Source of the DNA: Baylisascaris procyonis | Taxonomy: Eukaryota > Nematoda > Chromadorea > Rhabditida > Ascarididae | DNA: 64,000 bases | Assembly (NCBI GenBank): GCA_037389465.1 | Contig: JAZARR010000213.1 | Location: 3,950,501 to 4,014,500, forward strand | Reading direction: 5' to 3' | Part shown: piece by piece, positions 25,585 to 37,000 of the stretch | How the letters are laid out: each line of letters opens with the position of its first letter | Numbering within the stretch: position 1 is the first letter of the stretch | Translations under genes and position numbers: made by a program | Notes under the pieces: generated by a model | Seen by the model: only the letters and a program-made list of their open reading frames with translations | Databases searched by the model: none | What the model was told of the DNA's origin: nothing

Positions 25585-26640
25585 ACCAAATATAAGCCCC
25601 TCTGTTCGTGTCCTCGCCCAATTATATATTCTCATTCGACCATCACAAAACGTTTCTCTAAGCGAAGCCAACCCACTTTGATCTTTATACATCAGCTATC
25701 AATTTTAAAATACACAAATGTTCGCAATGTGTAATGCCTTTACATTGCCGGAATGATAGCAAATATTTTATTTTGATCATATTTCATTGTGAAAAATATT
25801 GGCAACTCTTTGCTTTTATTTGCTTTAACATTGTCGGATGATTTGAAAAATTTCGTCTTTCGATTACAAATGTCGCAAAAAAATTTTTAGAAAATTACGA
25901 AATTGCTTTTTGATAATAGGCTCTCCTCGGTAATGAGTCTCCTCTCTCTTATAGATTTAGGAAACCTATAAAATTCAAAACTTATAAACGAGGTTTTACG
26001 ATATCTTAAAGAAAGTGTCACTAAGAATCAATGAAAGCAGTTTATTTATTTGTGGGTATCACTCACTGTAATTTCTTTATACAGATGTACGGATAAAAAC
26101 ATCACGTTTATATAGCCTCATTGGAAACATAAGCTCGCATCGGGTGCTGAGCTGTATATTACGATGTTCATAACGTTAAGCACCTGATCCGTGGATCCAT
26201 ACGACGTTGGAAAATAATTAATTGTTAATTAACCACTATAAATGCGAAATACTAGTAAGAGTCCACTTGGCTGCCAACAAAATGGAATTGGGGAAAAGTT
26301 ATTGAAAAATGATATAGCTCAGTAAATTTACAAATAAAAATATAAATGATGATATCTTCAATGGCAACGAATTATCATAGCTCGTATATACCGTAACAAA
26401 CATATGATTGCAACTGAACAGATGAATTCTTAACGGTAGAACGACTGAACTCGTATGCGCGATTGAACAGTAATCTTGCTATTATTGAGAATATGCAAAT
26501 TAAATACTTTTGACACGCTAAGGTAGGCGGGGGAGTGCGACAAGCTGTAGATAAATTGCGCAGTGCGAGATGCACGACAAAGAAAAACGCAACGGTCTGC
26601 TTACAGATGATGAGTAATAAGTAGAATGACAAATCAGTTA

Positions 26641-26695
26641 TGTATATATGTATGTGTGCATGTGTGTGTATTTATGTGTGTATGTGTGCGTGTAC
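26641..26695. repeat. TG-rich microsatellite
   Basis: Interrupted (TG)n with TATG units. It lies on the opposite side of a GC-rich island from a complementary CA-rich tract at 27330-27459. Confidence 0.85.
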
Positions 26696-26800
26696 TGATC
26701 ACTGCACTTCACGAATCAAAAAATCGCAACACTTCAGAAAAATGCTTCTTCAACAAACGCCCCAGCATAACTCTAGCGTGAACTCCGATTACTAGTATGA

Positions 26801-27190
26801 TCAATCCGAATCCACGAATATTTTATCTATAGATAGAAGAAGAACTCGAAATGAAATCAAGGTGATATGATGCGGAAAAAAATGTAATGCGTAAAACACC
26901 TGAAAGTAATATATGAGGACCGGTAAAGACAGGTGAGTTAAGGCGACCGTCTTGGTGAAGGCGCACAGCTCGCACACTTTGCACTGGCTGTCAGCAGCAG
27001 CGAGCGCGCTATCGGAGGAATGCTCTGTCCGTTCGTCCGATCGGGAGAGGGGGGTACGCAGCGTGGAGCTGCTCGATACGCTCTGCAAGGAGGGGCGCGT
27101 GTGCGATGCGATGAGCGCGGCGGTGCTATCGGCGAGGCGGTCAGGGGCGGCGGCCTTCACAACAATCGTAGCAGTGCGTTTTCTTTTGCT
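26801..27190 (-). CDS. Candidate coding exon(s) in a GC-rich island, unknown product
   Basis: About 26930-27190 is far richer in GC and CpG than its surroundings. The minus strand is open for about 130 codons with mostly G or C in third positions in the GC-rich half. It reads Ala/Ser-rich sequence, then SQCKVCELCAF with three cysteines, and a hydrophobic C-terminal part. Possible splice sites are an acceptor TTGTTGTGAAG just upstream and a strong acceptor ATTACTTTCAG at about 26900 that would define a second exon. The plus strand is also open, so the coding strand is uncertain. It could equally be a promoter-like island. No family recognised. Confidence 0.3.
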   Translation of the reverse strand, partial: SKRKRTATIVVKAAAPDRLADSTAALIASHTRPSLQSVSSSSTLRTPLSRSDERTEHSSDSALAAADSQCKVCELCAFTKTVALTHLSLPVLIYYFQVFYALHFFPHHITLISFRVLLLSIDKIFVDSD

Positions 27191-27329
27191 CTTCGTATTT
27201 GCCTAGTCTTACTGCAACTACTCGTACTACATACACTCATTGAGCGGGTACATTCGATAATTCGTTTCCCTTATCGTTGGTGGAGATCACAACCGCGATT
27301 TCAAACCGATCACCCTTGAATACCCAACA

Positions 27330-27459
27330 AAAACAACACGCATACAGACACACACATACACACAGACACATGTACACACATATACACACATATACATATA
27401 CACACGTACACATACACACGCATACACACATACACATACACACACACACACATCTCTCT
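27330..27459. repeat. CA-rich microsatellite, about 130 bp
   Basis: Interrupted (CA)n with CATA and CAGA units. Frames on both strands read as His/Thr or Cys/Val repeats and are not genes. Confidence 0.95.
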
Positions 27460-30266
27460 CATTCTACAACATCGTATTTCACTTCCGATCGTCCGCCCTC
27501 TATCGATATAAACAAATTTTTCACAGACATAGCGGCTTTGTGACAGAGCTGCTCCTTAACGGAAGTGCATGGATTCGCGGAACACCTGCTGTGCTATCTG
27601 ATTGATCGACGATCACTGCTTACTTTAATGCAAGAAGAATCTGACGCAATATAGGATGCACATATATAGATAAGCATACAGATACATGCATTGGCATATG
27701 CATACACTTGTGGAATGTGTTAATACGAACAAATAAAAACGCTTTAGAAAGCTTAATTGTTGCAACGATTCCTAATGACTCTGTATTTAGCATCGAAAAC
27801 CGCATTCAATGAATGTTGAGTGAATACGTATCTGTTTTAATATATGCTTGCCTTTAAGCTTTTCGATAAATCTGAGGTCATTGAACTTGTTTAATCTAAT
27901 CTATAACTTAATTAGGTCAACATTCTAGAACTCGTTTTCGTCAATCCAATTCCTTTTATATGATCATGTTTGATGCGTTAATGTTGGATTACGACATTAA
28001 TAAGTAGTAGTAATTATTTTCAAAGAAGCTGTACATTTGACCTTTCGGTATGCTAACTAGAGGAATCCAACAAAAACAACCGTCGTGAAATCATCGCAAA
28101 TCCTTCAGCTGATATGTTACTATCACTGGGCGTCAATATAAAATACAATCGATCAGTGCAATAACCTAGAAACGCAAAGATAAAAATTGCATCTTGCGAA
28201 TTTATGGGATCGTGTTAGTTTATAGGGTGTTCATTGATTGATTAAGGTTTTCAATCATTTTTCACATATGACTTCTATGGAGGAATTTTAGGTTCTATTA
28301 AGTTTTTCAGCAGGAATTAAGTTTTTCAGTTCTATTAAGTTTTAAGGTACCGATAAGTTTTTGCATTTGCAATCTTTTAGATGCCACTAAATTTTGCAAA
28401 TGGGAATCTCTAATGTACCGTTAATTTTTGCAGTAGAAGGATTAAATTGAACACAATGCACAGACGAGATTTTTGCACCCTATCAATGGTAACAGAAATG
28501 CAGATTGGGCATTGAAAAGAGTTGGGAGAGGATGTGAAATGTACAGCAATTTCTGCGCATACAGATGGTAGAAAAGGAAAATGAACCGAAATTACATACT
28601 ATGGAATGCCATTTTTTTTTTAAGATGGAAGCACGATTACCAAAGCTTTTTATTATAATAGAAATATTTCCGCATTTTATTCTCTATTTTCAGTTTTTTT
28701 CCTTATATTTTTTTCTGTCTATCGCAAAAATAGAAAAGGCAAAAGGAAAAATAGGATGTAAGTAATTATACTTGGTACAAAAATTTTTCTTCTCTCAACT
28801 TCCTTAACGAATAGACGAAAATATGAACGTTACTTGCAAAATTGAGCCAACGACCTTCTAATTGATGCTGCAATAGTGCGTCCATAGAATTTATTGCATC
28901 ATTTGTTGTATCTTTTCATCATACTTCCTCATACTTACTACATGTAAGCGTAACGAAAAGAAATTACTACAGATTAGCGCCACTATATAAAAGTTTTCCT
29001 TTAGATCTATCGATTTATAGCTTTCTTTTAAGGTATATTTAATTTCTATTAATGATATTATCAGATTATAGTCATTTAGAAATATGATAACAATGCACGG
29101 TGCTCAATGCTAGCTGTATTACCAGGTGAGAATGGAACCTACAACATTCCTCTTCGCTTTATTGAATGCTGCTCTAACCAACTTATCTATTGCGAATGCC
29201 ATTTTTGGTTATTTTGTCTTATCACTCCACTTGCCTCATCTTCCACATTTATTTAAATATGCCTGTCATATCCCTTTGTATTGTTAAAAGTGCATTTCAA
29301 CTTTACAAGATCAACGAGCACTCGTATCGAATTGAAATTTGATTGCGTAGATAGCATAGCTTACTTTAAGGCGCATATGCCATCGAGTTAATCACCCCTC
29401 ATGTGATGTTGAAATGACGGAAACACTTTTATTATATGATGTGCATCAACTGTACTATAGACGAGTATCTATCTCATTGCGTCATTATCTTTGCATATTT
29501 TCACACCTCTATATTTGCGCTATTTGAATCGAAAGATGGCTATTTGGTAATTAAAGAATCCTTAAAGTGATCAATTCCTTTCAAGTTATTCAATCAGATA
29601 ATAGAAATAAATGAAATAGATTAGCCGCACTGTATCGCATTAAAGAGAATGTACAATTCATCGAATCATTCTTTTTGTCGCCTTTCATCCGTATAATTAC
29701 TATCTCTGCACTTACAATCAATCTTTCATCTGTAAATATATGAATGTTAATGATGATATTTTGAATGAATAGCGTTGAAATGATATTTTGAATGATATTG
29801 AATGAATAAAAAATGGCGTTGAAAAATTTTTTTACTCAATTTCTATAAAATTATATCATCTTTTCTTCTAAAAGTGTTACTTTTTCAGCTAAAAATAATT
29901 TCGAAATTATAAAAATAATTTTCTAAGTGAATATTTTCTTTTCAAAACGTTAATGATTTCGCCGTTGTTAGTGAATGAATTTCAAACATTCCATATCACT
30001 AATCCTTAATCAGCTTCAATCAAAAATAAAAATAATACGCTTTTTTCTGTTAAATTCAAGCGATTAAGTTGATTTATGTAAATTAGCTCATTAATATTCA
30101 AATTTAAAATCACTAAACATTTCAGGAAGTGAAATTAGATAAATTCTCGAAAATAACGAAAAACAAATCGATTTCGAAGTGCAAAAGTAACTAAATGATC
30201 ACTTCAAAGTTTACGTCGTTTATATGTGACGTCGGCTTAATACGAAAGTGAAGAGGCAAGCAATAA

Positions 30267-30440
30267 GGTGCAAGAAAGGTGCATACATCGAAAAAGAAAG
30301 TGAAAGTTGCCGGCTTGAAGATAATTGAGGAAGAAAATGACAAACCGGAAAAGAGGACGACACTGACAAACGACATTACGCATACGTCGAAAAGAACAAA
30401 ACTGAAAAGTGGTAAGCCGAATACGTTGAAGAAATTCTAA
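30267..30440 (+). CDS. Unrecognised Lys-rich open frame, possible terminal exon
   Basis: A 57-codon frame between stops, not starting with ATG, ending in TAA at 30438-30440. Its residues look protein-like and basic, for example KKKVKVAGLKIIEEEN near the start and KPNTLKKF at the end, in contrast to the AT-rich flanks. It could be a last exon (a weak AG precedes it) or a fragment of a pseudogene. No family recognised. Confidence 0.25.
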   Translation, partial: GARKVHTSKKKVKVAGLKIIEEENDKPEKRTTLTNDITHTSKRTKLKSGKPNTLKKF

Positions 30441-31573
30441 TAGCCATTCATAATGAGTTAAAAAGGAACATAAGAATGTGAATTATTTGGCACTTTACTT
30501 CAAAAATACTCAATTTTTATATTCGACGGCAAAGAATTGATGAGAAAAAAAGACAGAAAAAAAAAACACTACCATAAAGGCAACATACCAATGATAAGAC
30601 GAAATGATCAATAAACGGAGAACACAAATTGCGTTCTCTCTTTGAAAAAAAAAGTTCATACCATAAATTTTTTCCTTTATTTTTCAATATTCAATTATGT
30701 ACCCTCCTTGAATTTTTATTAAACAATTTTTCAAGACGATAATTTTCCGTGAGTGATTCCTATCCAATCAACAAAGCTAAATTTAAGTGGAGAATTTAAT
30801 TAAAGAAACTTTTTTTAAATTTTCATTGAAGAACTTTCATTAGAGAGAATTTTTAATATAAAGTTTTGCCAAAAATTTCTCATAATTCTATGATTAATCG
30901 AAAATAGTCAATGTAAAATGAATAAAAATCATTTACAAGGTTTTTTCTCCAAAAGATTTGAGCGATTGGTGCTGGTGAATGTGAAAGGGCTCCACTTTAT
31001 TCTGCATGCGTTTCAGAGAAAAAGATGAACTTTGATCCTATCAAACACCATTATGAAAGAGGAAATGACAAAGTATAAAGAACAATCAAAATGTAAAGTA
31101 TTTTCGCATCGTAATCGGTTGGCAAGGTTATTAGGAATTAAAGTCTTAAAAAAAAAGATAAGAAAATTTATTCAGATGCTTCTTAATGTGTTATCAATAA
31201 AGATGATTGACCCTTTTTGAGCTTAACAAACTCAAAAACTAAACATTTATCAATTTATACGGCTAAATTTCTATAAACAAGTTAAATAATATTATTTGAT
31301 CGTTGAAAATATATGACGCGAACGTTTCGGTAATAATTCTAGGCAATACATTTGCCGCACATAATACAATCGTCATTTGGGTTCGTTATTTTCTCACAGC
31401 AAAAAAGATGCGTATGGGAAAGCTTGACGGCTTTCACTTGTTTGCAGTAATATTATTGGCGTCAACTTCCTAATGCGAATACCTCACGGTTGTGCAGTGT
31501 TATTTTGCCTTTCTTTTATGCGTCAATGTGCCTCGCCGAAGTAGTGGAAATGTTGAGCAATGAAGAGCAAAAA

Positions 31574-31607
31574 GGGAGGAGGTGGTCGGGGGGGAGGGGG
31601 AGGGGGA
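31574..31607 (+). other. G-rich tract with G-quadruplex potential
   Basis: Runs of seven, five and five G separated by single A, preceded by GGG and GG pairs, give at least four G3 tracts with one-base loops. It stands out in AT-rich sequence. Any function is inference. Confidence 0.6.
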
Positions 31608-32272
31608 TAGGTTCAAAATGTTCAAATCGATATCTAAATTTGGATGCGCTGGAAAAAATGCTTAAATTTTGTGATTTTACCAATCCAAATGATTATAATG
31701 TGTTTTGTAATTCGAAGTTGAAAAAAATTTCAAGAAAAAATTTAGTCAATTCATTTTTCTGTACGAAACTTAGACCTAAATTCGATGGGTTGTTGGAGGA
31801 ATGCCTCCACCCCCCCCCCTGACAAGCGTTAATCCGTTCGTGAAATGTAATGCGAGCGATTCACCGAAAATGAAACGACGATGACCTTGAGAAGTTAAGA
31901 ATGTTCACGAATGCCAAGAAGATTTATAGGCAATAATTTGTCACTAACAAATTCTTTGTTTATAAAATCAATAAAGTAATAATCGATCGATGCATGAAAC
32001 AAATCAAGTGTACTCTTTTCCACTATAAAAGTGATCAAATCACCCGTAAATCGATAAACTAAATGGAAATTTAATCGATAAGAATCAGAGGTCCAAAAAG
32101 AATGAACGCATAATCACACATAGACTAGGTAAGTGCACACAATACATCATTAATAAAATGAAAAATGCGAGGAAGTGTATATCCGAATGTGCTACAAGTT
32201 TTCTTGGAGGTGAGTTTTTGTTCAACTCCTATATGTTTCGATGCGTTATAGATTACAATTTTATTAAGTTCG

Positions 32273-32276
<4 letters not shown>

Positions 32277-32345
<69 letters not shown>
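32277..32345. repeat. (AT)n microsatellite, about 69 bp
   Basis: Uninterrupted AT dinucleotides in non-genic DNA. Confidence 0.98.
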
Positions 32346-32347
<2 letters not shown>

Positions 32348-32856
32348 AATTTTCTGTCTGAAAAGTTTCCAGCTGGACTGATTTCACTAATTTCTGCATT
32401 AAGAGCTATGAGCTGTGGTTGAAAATCCAACTGAATGATGCTTATAACCTCCAACCAAGGTAAGCAAACCATCCAGTTGTTTGTTCCATATGATTGCGCT
32501 ACCAAAACTTAAAACTCATTTTTTCTTGCTTGATAATATTGGAATTCATTCTATAGAATAAAGCCAAATCAATCAATTTCAACAGTGTTCTTAGAACTCA
32601 GCTACAGATCATTATTGATATGATACCTTAATTACTATTTCGTCTTACACAGAGAAAAAGCAATAGCGCTTGACGAATCATCGAAGACACTGACATCTCA
32701 TGAAGATACCGGATTGAGCTCAACGTACTACTTCAATCAACGTTAAGGGGGTAGAGGCGATCTGTCTGAGGCCCCAGGATCAGATTTCCAGGAAGGACTT
32801 CGAGCCAAGTTTTATTGAGCCAGGACGCCACATAGAGACAGATGTGACCACCTAAT

Positions 32857-33054
32857 TCACTTAATCCCAATCCTAAAGCTAAAAACACTTTCTCGAGCAA
32901 CACTAGCTCCACATGCACCACGAAGTTGAGGGGAAGTACAAACAGCGTAGGAAAGAGAGCCGCACTTAAAAATTGGAATACGCAATCGCCTCACCATTGC
33001 CATTGGTATATTTGGAGAAGGTTCAGAAGGCTTAGCGGTGGTGACGAAACTCAT
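32857..33054 (-). CDS. Unrecognised 65-codon ORF
   Basis: ATG at 33054, beginning MSFVTTAKPSEPSPN, stop TGA at 32857. GC content is higher than the surroundings. A donor-like ATG|GTGAGG after codon 20 could make it an initial exon, and AATAAA occurs on the same strand about 40 bases past the stop. No domain or homologue recognised. Confidence 0.2.
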   Translation of the reverse strand: MSFVTTAKPSEPSPNIPMAMVRRLRIPIFKCGSLSYAVCTSPQLRGACGASVARESVFSFRIGIK

Positions 33055-33995
33055 AGCATATGGAAACATATAGAAACATCCAAAAAACTTCAGATTTTAT
33101 TTAAACAGCTGCACAACCATCATCTTATGCGTTCACATAAGAAAGTAATGCAATCATATAAGAAAGCAATGAACAAAATTTTGAACAAGCATCTACAAGT
33201 AGGTGCAGCTGGTTGTCAATAGCTATTGCAGAAAAAAAAACGATTTGCGTCAGCAGTGAAATGTTGCTGTTGCATGACTATAACGTCAGTTCCCGTCTAA
33301 AGGAGAACATTTGCCACAAGATAAATGATAAGTTCAAGTTGGAGGGAAGATAATGCCACCCACATTCCAAGCCTTTTACACGACGATTCACCTCAATATA
33401 ACATATCACATTTCATTGAAAGTCACATTTTTCAATGTTCCACTTAAATACACTAAAGAATGCCAAAATGCCACCATCGGAAAACTTATTCACAAATCAC
33501 TGGCGTCAGATTATAATGAAAGATTATTCCGCGAGGATGTTTCCTCACCGATTAATGAGTCATCGATTCACTCGAAGAGATGATTCAATGAAGCGTTATC
33601 ATTTTTATAAGCGCCTCAATTAGCCGATTGATTTATAATAAGATGTCGATGATTAAGAAATATCTAAGAAAAACTTTGCATAGAAAATTTAAGGTCTCAA
33701 CATCAATATCAGCGTTCGAAAATGTAAATTCTTTTGAAGATATTATTATGTTTAATAAATATGAGCTATAATTATACTATTTTAACGCATTACATCTATT
33801 AATGCGCAACCACCACGATTTTTAATCTTTTCGGTAAATCGAAGCGAGCGAACAAAGTTTAGTTGTAATGAAAGATGACTGCTTGGAGGTCGATAGAATG
33901 GAACATCACCGAAGACGATTCGCAATGTGTGTAGCGCAACGATGCGACGTAACACATCAGCAACCTGTTCGTGACAGCCCAGCAGACACAGAGAC

Positions 33996-34094
33996 TTGCC
34001 TCGTCGAAAGGGTGTGGCCACCACCGTGCACGGTCACCGAATATAACCTGTCGACGACAGACCAACTTTTTCCTTCATCCTCAACAACTCCATT
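33996..34094 (-). CDS. Candidate 33-codon exon, unknown gene
   Basis: A 99-base segment flanked on the minus strand by an acceptor (GAGCTGTTAG) and a donor (CAA|GTCTCT), both phase 0. It reads protein-like sequence starting NGVVEDEGKSW and containing HGGGHTL. It lies in a locally GC-rich patch. A competing frame with ATG two bases past the same acceptor is also open for 15 codons. No family recognised and no neighbouring exon assigned. Confidence 0.25.
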
Positions 34095-37000
34095 CTAACA
34101 GCTCAGAGGAGTGAAACGGTCGGCTGACGATCAGTACTTTACAAGGTACTCAAAGTGCAGTAAAACTATGGCTTTTTAAGAAAATTTGGTTCATTCAACA
34201 TCTATGAACAAGTATTTATTACTTTACTCAGTCTTAGTGCAGATCCTAGTCCGAAACTTTGCTTAACCCTTATCAACCGTTTCATGAAATATACTTACAT
34301 AGATTAGCAATGTTTAGCTCTTAATATTAACCTCTATGAAGCAGTTCAACCAGTATTATTCACATTGTTATAGTGGTTGACTGTTTGTTGCAGCAAGAGA
34401 CTTCTTTCGGTGGTAGATTTATTCGGCACAAAGCAAAAAAAAAAAAGACCAAAGGTAGATTTAGAAGGTGGAAGCCATCATAACTCTGGATTTTCAAAAA
34501 CTTTAACCCATTCAAAATTCTCGCAACGCACGAATGTATAAAAGGTAGCGACCTCCATTCGTTAATTCCTGTGTTCCTTTCTTCTGCTTTCATATAGCAA
34601 CGGATGTTTTATTATTTTTCTCGTAATTCACCATACTGAATGAAACTTATTGGACATTTTGATAGAAAATGTAACACTGAACAAAATATCTGTTGCAAGG
34701 CGTTTCCGAATTCCATCTATAACTAAAATTTACTGCATATTTTATGATTAACATTTGCTTCCATAACGAGTGGCTTTTTTTTTATTGTTTCGGATCTTGC
34801 TCTCTCATCTTTTAATTCGATGATCCAACTCATTTTATGGAATCATTCTCGACAATTACTCTAGAAGGCTACTAAACTGACACATCATTCATACATAAGA
34901 ATAATATCGAAAATGTTAAATAGAGGCACCGAAATAAGCGATAATATCGAAATAGACTATCGTATATCCGCATAAATGCATAAAATGCAATATTTTTTTT
35001 TGCGGCAAATTTGCAATTCTATTTTCAACAGAAGTGTTATTATTACAACAAATGTTCGACACATTAAGGCATTATATTCGACGAATAGACAATTCGCTTG
35101 AGAAATTAATTTTTGGCATGCAAGAAAAGTATTGCAAAAATTTGCTAAATTATTCTCATGAATTACGAGGGCACAACTTGTGCGATATCCAATATCACTA
35201 ACGTGAACGAAAGTGCAAATGAGCGAATATTGCCAATATTAACGAAAATCTTATAAGAGCGAAACATCAATCATAAGCGACTAACTCATCGTACATTTGA
35301 TGTTTATTTACAATCAAGTATTCTATTTGTGAGTGAGGATGTAGGCGGTGCAAAAAAAAAAAAAGTTTGAAATGCGGAAGCAATAGAGAAAATGGCGAAC
35401 TCATTCAAGATGCGAAAACAGAGAAACGCTAAGAGTGTGGTCTTATTTTTAGATGAGTTTATGATTTCACAAACCCATTTCCATTTGAATCGTTTTTTTT
35501 TCTGGACTCATCGCTCATAAGGGCGGTAACATCTTTTTACCTAAAGATGGTAGCATCAAAGATGGAGTTCATAAAATATGTTCTCGAATTGCTGCTATAC
35601 GCTTGAAAAGATTCAAAAAAAAAAAATTGTTAACAAAAGGAGGCATTAAAATCTGTCTTTTGATAATACACTGCATATAAAATGAGAAACTATTGCTATT
35701 GTCCTATCCGAATAAATGGCAAGCAATTGCTAACAACAAATGATATTTCAAAATGCACTAATCCAACGCAATATCGATGAAATTAAAGTTGCTTAGATTT
35801 TATTTATCAATAGAAGCATGACAATAATTATAATAAATTTAATCACGTTACAATTCAAAATTCGACCTTCTAAACAGAATATAATATCTGCTAAAATAGT
35901 GATAGAAAAAAAAATATTTCATATAAAATCCAAATTTGAATAATGGACAAATTTTCATTTCTAGTCGAACACTTACAAATAACAAATATTAGATATTAAA
36001 AAGGAATTTAGTAAGTAGAATGAATTTTGCGAAAAAAAATTGAATTAAAAATCCGATGAAAACGAAAAGTATTTTCCTAAAGGTAACGTTTTCTTTGAAG
36101 TAATTTTTTATGCAGATTGCAACAGGAAGTGTAAAACGATATTTGCGCTCATTATTCAGTAGGCAAAACACATTTATTCGTATCAGAAATCAATGAAATA
36201 AGAGAGACCCGAAGAAATGTGCAAATTATAGGTGAACGATGAGAATGTTGATGAGAGGGAAGCAATTGTATTGTCGTTTCCTAAAACTATGACTCGTTTT
36301 ATGAGTTTTGAATGCTCAAGGCAATATTCACAATAATTATCAAAGATATTAGGTTATATTAAGGACGGAGAAAAACTCAAAAAAAGCATCATAAATGAAA
36401 AGAAAAACAATAATTCATATTAATAACCTAGAATAATGGAACTATAATATCATTACTTCCTCGTCTACTATACGAACAATCAGAATTTTCTTTGATTAAA
36501 GTATTATAGGTGCAAATATAATCTAAAATAAAGACATGAAATATTACATGAATACTAGTTTCTATAGAAATTCAATAGTGAGAATATCATATTAACAGTT
36601 TTTTATGAATATTTGATTCATAAAATCATGCGCTAACAATAAACCTTATTGCTTTATGTTTCATAAACATTCAAAGAAAATTGAACATAACTTGTATGGT
36701 TTTCAATTTATAAAGAAATCGAATGAATAGATTAAGCACTTAATTAAATAAATAAAATAAATAAACATAATTAACGAATAAAGAATAAATAAAATAAATA
36801 AATAAATAAATCGGCTAATTTCAACGAATCGAATTGACTGAAAATACGGCTCAAAGAATTATTTTTACTCAAAATGAACATAATTTTTTTTTTAAACTTT
36901 CCCATGAAAATTACTTCCTTCGTATATTAAGAGTGCAATTTTGTTTAAGGAAAAGATTGAGGAAATATCCTCTCCTCATTTTTAAATACTGATATAGCAT

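Noticed and set aside
27237..27543. Cys/Val-rich (minus) and His/Thr-rich (plus) ORFs
   Set aside because: They are translations of an interrupted CA microsatellite.
31490..31822. 110-codon plus-strand ORF over the G-rich tract
   Set aside because: Its length depends on the low-complexity G and C runs; no coding-like pattern elsewhere.
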